Of a stretch of 64,000 bases of DNA, positions 21,994 through 31,415 are shown in pieces. The notes beneath the pieces are model-generated. The model had not been told where the DNA came from, did not search any database, and saw only the letters and a program-made list of their open reading frames with translations. Both the position numbers and the translations under genes were made by a program. Where the stretch lies: assembly GCA_003339415.1 (NCBI GenBank), contig PDHQ01000079.1:78740-142739 (forward strand). The letters are read 5' to 3'. Each line of letters opens with the position of its first letter. Position 1 is the stretch's first letter. The DNA is from Ophiocordyceps camponoti-saundersi (nom. inval.). Lineage: Eukaryota > Ascomycota > Sordariomycetes > Hypocreales > Ophiocordycipitaceae.

Positions 21994-24900
21994 ATGACGG
22001 AATCTAAGCAAGACGAGATGGCAACCATGGAGGAATCCAAGCAAGACGAGATGGCAACCATGGAGGAATCCAAGCCAGACAAGATGGGAACCTTCATGAA
22101 ATCCGAGTCAGAAGGGATAATCGCCATGGAGCTCCATGATTACAGCTTCTACTCCAGAACATTCTTTCAAAGGGTTAACGAGAATTCTCCGGTCCGTCCC
22201 TACTTGACGTTTAAGACGAAACCTGGGAGGCCTCAGCGCTTGATCGTCAGGATCTGGTCGCATGATCAAGGTAAGTTCGGGGAAGTCGCGTGTAAGTTCT
22301 GTGCGTTGATGTTGATGCAGGGTGGTGCAACCCTGACTTGGAGGATAATAACGACGAATATGCCAACTCCTGGACCTGGTTCGCCTTCGGTTCAGTGCCA
22401 GAGGCGGATCCTGAAGAAGGCGAGATTCCCTGCCAAACCCTACATGATTTTCAGAGAAATCCCCGAGCCAGGAGTGAAGAGGTTTGCCATGTCAACGAAT
22501 GGAAGATTGGCGTCCCGGTCAAAGCAGAAGACAAAGATGATTCTCGTCCGCTAGATAACTTCTTGGACTCTTTAGCAGCACCTGGAACGAGCCGAGAAAT
22601 AGGCATCTTCCCCATGGCGCGTTACCCTTACTGGGAAAATCATGTGTGGAAGGTAGAAGTTGAGGTTCGAGACTGGTATTACGAACGAACCATCAAGCAG
22701 GACAGCCGACACATTATTACGACACGACCGGTTAACCCCGATGAGACATCGAGATTGAGTAAGCTACTCAAATTGAGAGTCCAAAAACCGACGGACGCAA
22801 CACCGAAGCAGCTGATAGATTACATGAATGAAAACCGACGTGATAATTCGGTCGGGGCCACCAATCGAGTCAGGTACATCGTGAACAGCCTCCCCTTCGA
22901 TCATCCAGTCAGACCGGTGTACCTAGGTCACCTTGCAATGCGTCTCTCCGAACGTTATCACAGGATGGGTGTAGAAGAGGATCTGCGACTGTCCATCAGC
23001 CTGTACAGGCAAGCCGTCGCCGACATTCACCTCAGCGAAAGGGACCGATCGATTATTCTACTGAGTCTCGGGAATGCGCTATGCGACCGTTTTCGACTCT
23101 CGCATGCTATGAGGGACCTAGAAGAGGCTGTTAACCTAATAAGAAGTGTCATTGCTGAAGCTCCTCCCGATGATTCGCCAGGACTGCCGGAAAGATTGAT
23201 ATCTCTTGCAACTGTCCTGCAGGAGCACTATCATTATCCCAACCTAGGCACGATAGGGGACTTAGAAGAGGCCATCACTGTCGGCAGGGAAGCCATCGCC
23301 GCCATTGCCCCGGACAACCCGAATTTTTCTTATATCTTGGGCGTTCTTGGGTCATGTCTATTTGATTACTACAATTACAATCAGGAGCCAAAGCACCTGG
23401 ACGAGGCTATATCCCTATGCAGGCAAGCTATATCGACTCCTTCAGTGAAAGGTCAACGATCGAGATGGTTGACCGACCTCGGCGGATACCTCGATGAAGG
23501 CTATCGCAGAACGCAAGTACAAGAATATCAAGATCTAGCAACGGAATACTTCCTCTTATCGCTTCGCTCTGAAGGAGGGTTAGGCGGTCGTATCCGTGCT
23601 GGCAGCAAACTTCTTTCCAGGCCTAATATCCTTCAGCTAGGCCCTCAGACATACAAAGATGCCGCTATAGCTGCTGGCTTGGTTCCGAAGCTTTTCAAGC
23701 ATAGTAGCTCAATCGCGGACAACAGAAATATTCTTTCAGCGGCCGTGGGCATAGCATCCAACGCTGCCGCCATTGCTTTGCATTTCCACCAAGGTCCGGG
23801 AGCAGCTATCCAATTGCTTGAGACTGGTCGCGGTGTCCTGATCAACCAGACTAGTAACCTCCGAGCTGATTTATCGGAACTTCGGAGCCAACGTCCGGAG
23901 CTGGCTCATAGTTTCGATGGGCTGAAAAATAACCTTGACGTGCCCAGATCAAATCACGTCGTCGCCGCCGATGATTCCCCATCGCTATTCTCTGATATGG
24001 ACCAGCGCCATACTGATGCAGGGCAGATGCTTAGACTTCTGAGAGAAATCAGGAAGGAAGATAGATTTACTCGGTTCTTGGAGCCTGCTACTGACGACGA
24101 TATGCGTCGAGCGGCATTCCTGGGTCCGATTGTGATTCTCAACGCGAGTATACATAGATGCGACGCTATCATAGTCCAGGAGTCCGGTATTAGAGCTTTG
24201 GAGCTGCCTGACCTGACTTTGGCAGCTATCCAGCAACAAACGGATCACATACAGTCGATGAGAACCCTGGAATGGCTCTGGGATAGCGTTGTTGAACCGG
24301 TGCTTGACGCCTTGGGCATCGTTCGTCCTCCGCTAGAGGGGTACTGGCCTCATGTCTGGTGGATCCCGACTGGCCCCCTGACCAGGTTTCCGATCCATGC
24401 GGCTGGATATCATCTAGAGTCTGGCGGCAAGAGAACGGCAATCGACAGGGTCATCTCATCTTACAGCTCGTCGATCAACACAATCATCAGGACACGCCAA
24501 CGGAGAATCCGCAAAGTAAACGAGCAGAATAGTTCGGTCGTTGTCACCTCGATGCAATCAACCCCAGGCCTAGGCTTCCTTGCCAACACAGATAACGAGA
24601 TCAGTGCCGTTCGAGAACAGTGCATGTTAGAGCCCTTAGGCTTGCCGGTGGTGTCGCCAAAACCCTATCGTGACGATGTAATGGCTGCGTTGCCGGCCTG
24701 TCGCATCTTTCACTTTGCCGGCCACGGTCAAGCTGCCGAAGACCCCCTCCAGAGCTTCCTCTGCCTGGAAGATTGGAATAAACGCCCTCTGACGGTGACA
24801 GGCCTTATCGAGACAGACCTAGGCCACGCCGGTTTCCCCTTCCTCGCCTACCTTTCAGCCTGTAGCACGGGGAGGAATCTAGACCCAAATATAGCTGACG

Positions 24901-25262
24901 AGAGCCTTCATCTCACGAGTATGTTCCACTTGACGGGGTTCCGGCACGTCATTGGAACTCTCTGGGAGGTCGACGACTCTCTCTGTGTGGACATGGCGAG
25001 GATGGTGTACGAGTCGCTTGGCGTCAACGGACTGAACGATGCTTCCGTTAGCATTGCTCTGCATCACGCTATTCGGGCGGCTCGGAGGAATTGGCTGATG
25101 GAGGAGGTGGTTGCGAGGGCTAGGAATCGAGAGGCGGATGGGATGAAGAGCGGCGAGGAGATACTGGCCGAGGTGGAGGCTGGGATTCGAGATGTGAAGC
25201 TTTGCAGCGATGAAGTGTACAAGGCGCCGCTTTGGGTTCCTTATATTCATTTCGGAGCTTGA
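21994..25262 (+). CDS. TPR-CHAT protein (caspase-like HetF-associated peptidase domain)
   Basis: Exons are 21994-22270 and 22321-25262, with a 50-bp intron (GTAAGT donor, TGCAG acceptor), giving 1,072 residues. The order is an 11-residue acidic repeat (residues 3-35), a conserved beta-rich region (about 45-220, with WTWFAFG and WENHVWKVEVEV), TPR-like helical repeats (about 270-560, for example DLEEAVNLIRSVIAEAP and HLDEAISLCRQAIS), and a C-terminal CHAT domain. The CHAT catalytic pair is visible as His-894 in HFAGHG and Cys-940 in LSACSTG, followed by FRHVIGTLWEVDD. CHAT domains are clan CD cysteine peptidases related to caspases and separase. In fungi they occur in NLR-like cell-death and self-recognition proteins. 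There is no signal peptide or membrane segment, so it is probably cytosolic. The gene is intact, unlike the neighbouring TIR-like gene. Its target is unknown. Confidence 0.9.
22000..22098 (+). repeat. three 33-bp tandem repeats at the start of the TPR-CHAT gene
   Basis: Units 22000-22032 and 22033-22065 differ by one base (TCT/TCC) and encode ESKQDEMATME. Unit 22066-22098 is diverged (ESKPDKMGTFM). Because the unit is a multiple of three, copy number can change without breaking the frame. Confidence 0.9.
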
Positions 25263-25602
25263 TTTAGGTGTGTTGTAGATTGTTGAGTCTCTGATGATAG
25301 TGAATCTCCTCGCTCTTGTTTGGTAAAGGAGGAAGACTTGAAACTTGGTGAGATGTACATATGCTCTGCAGTGCTCATACACGTAGTTTGATCCCAGCAG
25401 GCGAGAGACGAGGCTAGAATCTGCGATTAAACGGGCTGTAACATGTCGCGGAGTCATCGGGAGTCATCGACGCCTTCCAGATCGCGTGGTAACTTCAATC
25501 TCGAGTCGTGAGACGCGTTCTTGATATACGTATGGTTCTCTTATTAGGCTTCCTCCAACCAAGTATCGTAGGGAAACATGTGCCACGCTTGCATCTACTT
25601 AT
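25263..25602. other. 3' region of the TPR-CHAT gene
   Basis: A short intergenic stretch with no recognisable coding content on either strand beyond antisense frames of the CHAT gene. Confidence 0.5.
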
Positions 25603-25797
25603 CTACTGCGCCTTAATTGATTCATTCGGCATACTTTCGAAAGGTTCGTCAGGTGCGCATCGCGGCCTTTGAATAGGGTCGGCGCGGTCTCGGGGTAGGT
25701 CGACACGGCCGCGGAGTAGGTCGACCATGATCGAAGGATCAACCGAGACTGAGTCACCGAGGAAAACGACTGCAAGCAATTGAAGGCGATGAAGCAT
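25603..25797 (-). CDS. hypothetical small protein, possible secreted
   Basis: A 64-residue frame starting at ATG 25797. It has a hydrophobic N-terminal stretch (MLHRLQLLAVVFLG) that could be a weak signal sequence, then a charged tail with one Cys. On the minus strand, TATATGCG near 25912 could act as a TATA element, but the same site serves equally well for a plus-strand transcript. No family was recognised, and chance is a real possibility. Confidence 0.25.
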   Translation of the reverse strand: MLHRLQLLAVVFLGDSVSVDPSIMVDLLRGRVDLPRDRADPIQRPRCAPDEPFESMPNESIKAQ

Positions 25798-26158
25798 TAG
25801 CGGAGCTTAGATGTGTTCTGGGTTTGTTGGTCTCGATTGCTGCCTGTTGCTGGCTGCCTATTTTCTGGCTTCATATCGATGAGAGGAACAGAGAAGAAGG
25901 AAGACGCATATAAGAAGGGCTTTGATTCTCTCTAGTTATGAGAAACGGACATCAAGAAGACACACTTGGCTCTCTCACATTCATAAAACATCACCGTCTA
26001 AAGAACTCAGCTCGGCATCTCAACACACCTTGGAAGAAGCAGCCAGAGACCTCCTCCTCCATCAGCAGATTAACATTGCGAGCAGTCGTCACAACTAGGG
26101 ATTCGAGAGATGACCTGCTACTAATTAAACGAAGATTCAAAGCCAACAACCACCAAAA

Positions 26159-26314
26159 ATGTGTCTCTGGACCCGTTTCCAATGCCCCTGCGGCCGGTTT
26201 GCCCATGTGCTCACCTCTATTTGTGCCAGGGGTTGGCATAATCCGAAGGAATCAACCGTCTTCGTTATACATGCGATAGATGTGCCGAAAAACCAAGGTA
26301 TCTCAAGAGGATGA
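26159..26314 (+). pseudogene. small Cys-rich protein ORF, probably frame-broken
   Basis: ATG 26159 opens a 51-codon frame beginning MCLWTRFQCPCGRFAHVL. This resembles the small cysteine-containing proteins common in Sordariomycetes, which start MC and have paired Cys residues. About 30 codons in, the frame loses this character. A second Cys pair (YTCDRCAEKPRYLKRM) then appears one frame away, ending in a stop at about 26317-26319. A TATA element (CATATAAG, 25908-25915) and a leader of about 240 nt precede the ATG. This suggests a real gene disrupted by an indel near 26250. The functional class is unknown. Confidence 0.4.
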
Positions 26315-26319
26315 CCTAG

Positions 26320-27040
26320 AAAACCTAGGTCATAGGGGATAAGACGGAGAGAGAGAGGCACGGTCAGGGGTTCGGGTGAGATATCATGAAGAATGGTGCG
26401 AGCAACTGAGGCAGACACCGAGACGTATATAGATAATAGGCCCATGATGGGAGATGAGAGTCATGATGGGCACCGGGTTGGGGTATGAAGCGGGCATCCT
26501 TTTCACTCCCTCTTTCAACTTCTTGACCTTGTCATCTTGTTGGGATTCACTCGTTTATACTAGCTGTTGCCACCATGTATGTTGGTTCCTTTTGACGGGT
26601 AGGAGGGAGGTCGATGGAAACAGCCAGTCCTTTATCTACATCCACCATCCACACGGCAGTAGAAGAGCTGATAACGCGTTACGCCGCCGTATCAACTCTG
26701 AGTAAATGATGTGCTATAAGCTGATCTTGCCTCGTATTGGTGTGTGTTTGTTTGTCCTCAGATATAGATACATAACGCTTTCCACAGCCAGAAAGACGAA
26801 CAGCAGTCCCTCAACCCCAGACACTTTATGACGAAAAGGACACCTATGTCTTCCTCCAAGATACAGATCCAATCAAGGGACAAAGAAAGTTTAACGACGA
26901 GCCGAAGCCTACGCTTTTAAGATTCCTCGTTGTATGTATGTGCATGACTCGCTGCGACTTCACAACTCGGGAGAGATGGAACCCAAGAGAGGAAACCATG
27001 GGTTTATACGAGTTAAAGGGTATGAGGTTGGGATGTGTTG
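26320..27040. other. intergenic region upstream of the second toxin-like gene
   Basis: Nothing coding was recognised. It contains the promoter of the downstream plus-strand gene. Confidence 0.5.
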
Positions 27041-27047
27041 TATAAAT
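27041..27047 (+). promoter_or_regulatory. TATA box of the second enterotoxin-A-like gene
   Basis: TATAAAT sits 75 bp upstream of ATG 27116, with a CT-rich leader between, as is usual for a secreted-protein gene in this group. Confidence 0.6.
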
Positions 27048-27115
27048 TGCCTGGATTCCTCTACTCTTCAGTCTCTTCAGTTTAAGAAACTCTTCCTCTT
27101 CCAACCTTGTACAAC

Positions 27116-29125
27116 ATGCGGTGGACAAACGTCGTCGTTTCCGTCGCGTCTCTGTGCCTCTCATGCCTGGCATCTTCTACTCCCTCGAGCCTCACTTCCA
27201 TCTCCCGTCGGAATGGCGGAACAAAGCAAGAGAGCGTCCGCTACCTCTACCGCGGAGCCAAACGATCCCCTCAAGAGATCAGGGCTCGAGGCGGTTTCAG
27301 GCCTCTCGGTCCAAACTGGTCAGACAACCCGCAGGCATTCTCCATCGACCGGCATTTTATCGCCGGCATAGGCGGTTCCGACCTGGATCAGGACTCGTTT
27401 GAAGAGTTCGAAACGGCATACGTCTCCTTTTCGCGTGAACAAGCTTTTGCCTCTCGATACGGCAGCTGGCTATACGAGGTTCACGCAACGCGCAACGTGC
27501 TGGATCCATCCGACGTATACGTCTATCCGGACGCCGAGGTATTCGCTTTGGGGGGCGTTCGATGGTCTCAAGTCGTTCGCTTTAAATGGCTTCATGATCA
27601 GAACTCTGAATGGATGCCGAACCCGGAGTATGCAAAGGATGTCTGGGAGAACTCGCCTGTCAGCGGCACCCAGACCGACGTACCCAAGCAGTTGCTGGAC
27701 CAGGACGAAGGTAACTGGGAAAAGACGGAGGCTCGAGAGACGGCGATAGAATACATGGGGAGGTCGGATATGAAGGCTTCTCTCGGCGAGTTTCCTCACA
27801 GGTTTGAGGCCTATCCTGTCCGTGAAGATATACCAGGCCCCAGAGAGGTTCCTCCGAGGCAGCGAGTAGTATTTACCGAGGAAGAGATCCAGCAGCGAGA
27901 AGAGTTCTTCAAGTGGCTCAACATGTGCAAGAGAGACGACTCTTCTTGTCTCTTTGCCAAGGGGGGGAAAGACAAGCTTGCCCTATCCGAACATGACGAC
28001 TTCGTGCGACTGTCCGAGGAGCTGGCAAGCAAGGATTTCGAGCATCTCGCCATCAAGTTTGGCGTGGCAAAACTCGTCGAGCATCACGAGAAGTTGTCGC
28101 TATCCGATCTACACGGTCTTTCCAAGGGATACAAGCCAATAGCGACGTCGACGATCAGGCGTGTCAAGGTATGGGGAGCAAGGGCTCTCACCGTTCCCTT
28201 GCTGGGACTTTATGCCAAAGACGTGGTAGACGTCTTCTCCAAGGATACGACTGCCCTCGATCGTGCCGCCGTCGTCACATCCATCGTCCCCTTCGTCGGC
28301 TGCGGTGTCCAAGCGGCGGCCAACGTACAGAACCAACAGACGGATCTGGCAGACACGGCGTTATGCCTTGTCGGTGACGCACTGTTGCTCACACCGGCTT
28401 GGCCTCTGGGTTTAGTCGTGCATTTCTCGCGCTTCTTCCTCGATGCCGTCCGCGATTACTTTCATATCACGAACCTTTTCCACCAAGATACGGTGAAGAA
28501 GCAAGAGACCGAGGGCTGGTTAGCATACTGCGAGGAGGTGAACAAGTACATACAGTCGTCCGTCTTCGAAGCCAATATCCGGACTCAGTACATGGCCGAG
28601 TTGGCTGTCGTCGTCTCCAGAGCGTCTCAGGCGAGAGCTGAGCTGATGCTGGGTGCTGAGAAGCTGGTCAGGGCTAATTCCACGACAGAAGAGGCGCGAG
28701 AAAAGATCAGAGAGGACGTACGAGATAAGATGGGCTTGATCGAGCAGCTGATATGTTTCCGTGCAGCTTCAACCAAGGAGGGCTTACGAACTACCTTTCG
28801 ACAGGCGTTGAAGCGGTGGATGCTAAACCAACATGAGCAGTACATGGTGAACTTCTACCGCGCTCTACGACATGAGGCTGTGAATCGTACTTCCACCTCA
28901 GAGCTTGGGTTCGTGAAGAGCTTGGATGCTCATGTCCTGGCGATGAAGTCATTGGATGAGCCATCTACTGTGGTTCCGACTGGAACCTTGGATTCACTGG
29001 GTCGGGCCATTGATGGGCATATCGACAGGCTTCAAACTCCGTCTCCGTGTCAGGTGGTGTATAAGATTGTTCCGCCAGTTGACGGCTCTGAGGAGGAACT
29101 CGTTACAAGTCGACGACGGGCTTAG
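27116..29125 (+). CDS. heat-labile-enterotoxin-A-like secreted ADP-ribosyltransferase, single exon
   Basis: An uninterrupted frame of 669 residues starts with a signal peptide (MRWTNVVVSVASLCLSCLAS). Residues about 40-160 form the enterotoxin-A type ADP-ribosyltransferase domain: YLYRGAKRSPQEI with the NAD-binding Arg, AYVSFSREQAFA at the position of the STS motif (here S-F-S), and a glutamate just before FALGGVRWSQVV. The residue two before that Glu is Asp, so the dyad reads DxE. The central 150 residues are charged. The C-terminal half contains hydrophobic helices (ADTALCLVGDALLLTPAW and neighbours) that could help membrane passage; this is inference. Such proteins are expanded in insect-pathogenic Hypocreales. 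Activity may be altered, because both active-site motifs deviate from the bacterial pattern. It is unrelated in sequence outside the catalytic domain to the gene at 8953-10879. Confidence 0.85.
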   Translation: MRWTNVVVSVASLCLSCLASSTPSSLTSISRRNGGTKQESVRYLYRGAKRSPQEIRARGGFRPLGPNWSDNPQAFSIDRHFIAGIGGSDLDQDSFEEFETAYVSFSREQAFASRYGSWLYEVHATRNVLDPSDVYVYPDAEVFALGGVRWSQVVRFKWLHDQNSEWMPNPEYAKDVWENSPVSGTQTDVPKQLLDQDEGNWEKTEARETAIEYMGRSDMKASLGEFPHRFEAYPVREDIPGPREVPPRQRVVFTEEEIQQREEFFKWLNMCKRDDSSCLFAKGGKDKLALSEHDDFVRLSEELASKDFEHLAIKFGVAKLVEHHEKLSLSDLHGLSKGYKPIATSTIRRVKVWGARALTVPLLGLYAKDVVDVFSKDTTALDRAAVVTSIVPFVGCGVQAAANVQNQQTDLADTALCLVGDALLLTPAWPLGLVVHFSRFFLDAVRDYFHITNLFHQDTVKKQETEGWLAYCEEVNKYIQSSVFEANIRTQYMAELAVVVSRASQARAELMLGAEKLVRANSTTEEAREKIREDVRDKMGLIEQLICFRAASTKEGLRTTFRQALKRWMLNQHEQYMVNFYRALRHEAVNRTSTSELGFVKSLDAHVLAMKSLDEPSTVVPTGTLDSLGRAIDGHIDRLQTPSPCQVVYKIVPPVDGSEEELVTSRRRA

Positions 29126-29361
29126 TTGCTATTCTACACCGATTACATGTGTGATGAGATGAGCGAAGAGACGAGGCACAAGACGCAGAACAGAACACAT
29201 ACATACAAGAGCGAGGCAGAGTAAAGTGATGGTCATAGAATAGAGATCGTATACGTGTCTGATGATAACGATACCCCTACATAGACATCTACCAAGGGAA
29301 TGACCAATACCTCGTCTTCATCCTAAAATGCCAGGGCCGTTGACCTCGTCGAGACGAAGCC

Positions 29362-30397
29362 TCAGGCTACCCTACGAATGACAAACCACAACATGTGAGC
29401 ATCATGTCCAACAAGCTGGCTCATCCGCGGATCAGACGGCAACTCCGTGACGCCGACGTCCCAACAAGTTCCCGTTGCTTCGCCCACCTCCGTCCACAGT
29501 TGCCTCCAGCTCTCAGCGGTATGCATATAACATTCCATTCCAGGAATGCCGCCTACTTTCTTGGCAATCTTGTTCCCTACTGTCCGGCCGACGAGAAGAG
29601 CGTCACCCCTCGGCTTGAACAAGGTGATGATGCGTTTCGCAAGCTGGGCGTGTTGATGCCAGGGGAAGAGGTGGAAAAGAGACTGGGCACTGACTATCCC
29701 GAGCTCGGCCCCCAACTGCTCGAGGTTAGAATCTAGATCTAGGATATCGGCTTGGATGAATTTGCACTTGAGGCTGTCTCTATCGCGGAAGACTTCGTAG
29801 CCCAGATCGATGAATCTCATGTCCAGATCGCTGCCGTAGACGTTACTTTCCGGAACTCCATCCGCAACCTGAGAACGCGAAACGTCAGTCTTTCGTGAGA
29901 TGCAAGCAAGACCTACGTCTTGTCGGTTACCGACCAGTTTCCGCATGTCCTGTCCGAGACAGCAACCCAAGTCGAGGAACTTCTCGCCCGAGATGATCCG
30001 TTGCTTGACCTCGTCGTAGCACGGCAACTCTGAGATGCCGAAGTTGAGAAACCAGAAGAGACCGATACACGGATAGGGCAACTGTAGGAGACGAGTTAGA
30101 CCCAAGTCAAGGCTGGTGCAACTGATATGATGTATGAAATGTAGAATCTTACAATCTTGAAAGCTTGGTCTTGCTGGTTTTCCCTCCCTCCCATTTAGCA
30201 CCAGTAACCCCTACTGTGTCATCGGCAATGCGTACCAGATACTTGACATGTCTGACGACTTGATGCGGCGGCAGTCCGCTGTATCTTTCGAAGACCTCTC
30301 TGGCAGGCTGCTGTAGTTCATGCTCTTCCAGGTCCTTCTTGAACCAGGTAGGCTCTCCGGTCAAGAGGACGTTTGGTCGAGTTTGAGTTGCAGCCAT
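29362..30397 (-). CDS. SAM-dependent methyltransferase of the fungal AusD-like group, with a 21-nt microexon
   Basis: Exons on the minus strand are 30236-30397, 30153-30173, 29935-30081 and 29362-29868, with introns of 62, 71 and 66 bp, giving 278 residues. The second exon is only 21 nt (QDQAFKI). Without it the conserved join into LPYPCIGLFWFLNFGIS is lost. The Rossmann-fold motif I is FLDLGCCLGQDMRKL. Then come NVYGSDLDMRFIDLGYEVF, FIQADILD and a FHLF motif before the final strand. This pattern fits small methyltransferases found in fungal meroterpenoid clusters (AusD-like), but no polyketide or terpene synthase is in the window, so the substrate is unknown. The third intron is stop-free and a multiple of three, so its retention would add 22 residues. 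A TATA box 75 bp upstream supports the start. Confidence 0.85.
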
Positions 30398-30472
30398 TTT
30401 GAAGGGGGTGGGGGAAGATGGTAGCAGAATGCGGCTCGCAAGTTGCAGGATGAACATGTTCAGTATCACGGC

Positions 30473-30480
30473 TTTTTATA
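30473..30480 (-). promoter_or_regulatory. TATA box of the methyltransferase gene
   Basis: TATAAAAA on the minus strand lies about 75 bp upstream of ATG 30397. Confidence 0.55.
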
Positions 30481-31415
30481 CATACATCTTACCAGCTATG
30501 GAACCATCTTACAAGTGAAACTCTTTTCCCTCGCGTAATGACTTCTGGAAGCGAATCGAATCAAAATCTCAAAGTCCCTTCTGCATGCAACTCTTGAGAA
30601 AAGGGGGCTGTCTGTTGAGAGGGCGGCAACCCTGCCGGTCTGCTGAGCCCGGGAGACTTTAAAGGGTATTACTTGCAGTTCCGGCCTGGTTAGACCTCTA
30701 AGCATCTATTGCTCTGAAAAGTCTATCCAGTGAATGTCTAGACCTAAGCAGATACTCGAGGGATGAAGCCAAAAGCCGTCAATGTCATAGGTGGCCCGTC
30801 TCAACTCTTCAGACTCAAGCTGAATCTCAGCCAGTGACTTTTGAAGAATAGCAAATACGCGTAAGCGGTCATCATTGGCAAGCTCTAGACGGTCCGAAGG
30901 CCGACTTTAACGTGATAGCAGCCGGCCGATGACAGCCTCCCTGAAAGATGGGAGCAAATCGATGACCAATTGCTCTCTCTGCTTGGGGTCTCGACGAGGT
31001 CTAAGTTTGTAAGACGAAATCTTACCACGTCATTCGTAAAGATGCTTCGGCCAGTCGGATGCTTTGACAAATGGGATTGAGTAAGCTGGTGTTTCAAGAT
31101 TGAAGCTTGAGTTTCGTCGTCATCGTAGGACGGAGAGATAAATACGGGCTGGAAGCGAAGAGAGCATGTCGATGGAGGCGACTTGCATGCATTGATATGT
31201 ACCTACACGTGCATGTTAGGCAAAAGGCCCTTGACCTTGAGACGGCTATAAATGGTCATGTTTTTATCGTTTAACATCTACGGTTATAAGGCTGCCTGCT
31301 TCAAAGGTGTGAATGTTGCAAGATGCCCGCGTGGTTGAGTATACATACATACATACATACATACACACGCGTGCTCAATAACTTGGTTCACGATAGCCTC
31401 ACTCACATGACATGA
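30481..31415. other. intergenic region with CATA microsatellite
   Basis: About 0.9 kb without a recognisable gene. It contains an ACAT tetranucleotide repeat at 31341-31366, close to the 3' end of the adenosine deaminase gene. Confidence 0.5.
31341..31366. repeat. ATAC tetranucleotide microsatellite
   Basis: About six units of ATAC, the same motif family as the repeat at 3953-3976. Confidence 0.9.

Noticed and set aside
24879..25457. 192-codon minus-strand frame at the end of the CHAT gene
   Set aside because: It overlaps the conserved CHAT core on the other strand and shows no motif of its own.
29362..30397. Secondary-metabolite cluster around the methyltransferase
   Set aside because: No polyketide synthase, peptide synthetase, terpene cyclase or oxidase lies nearby in the window.
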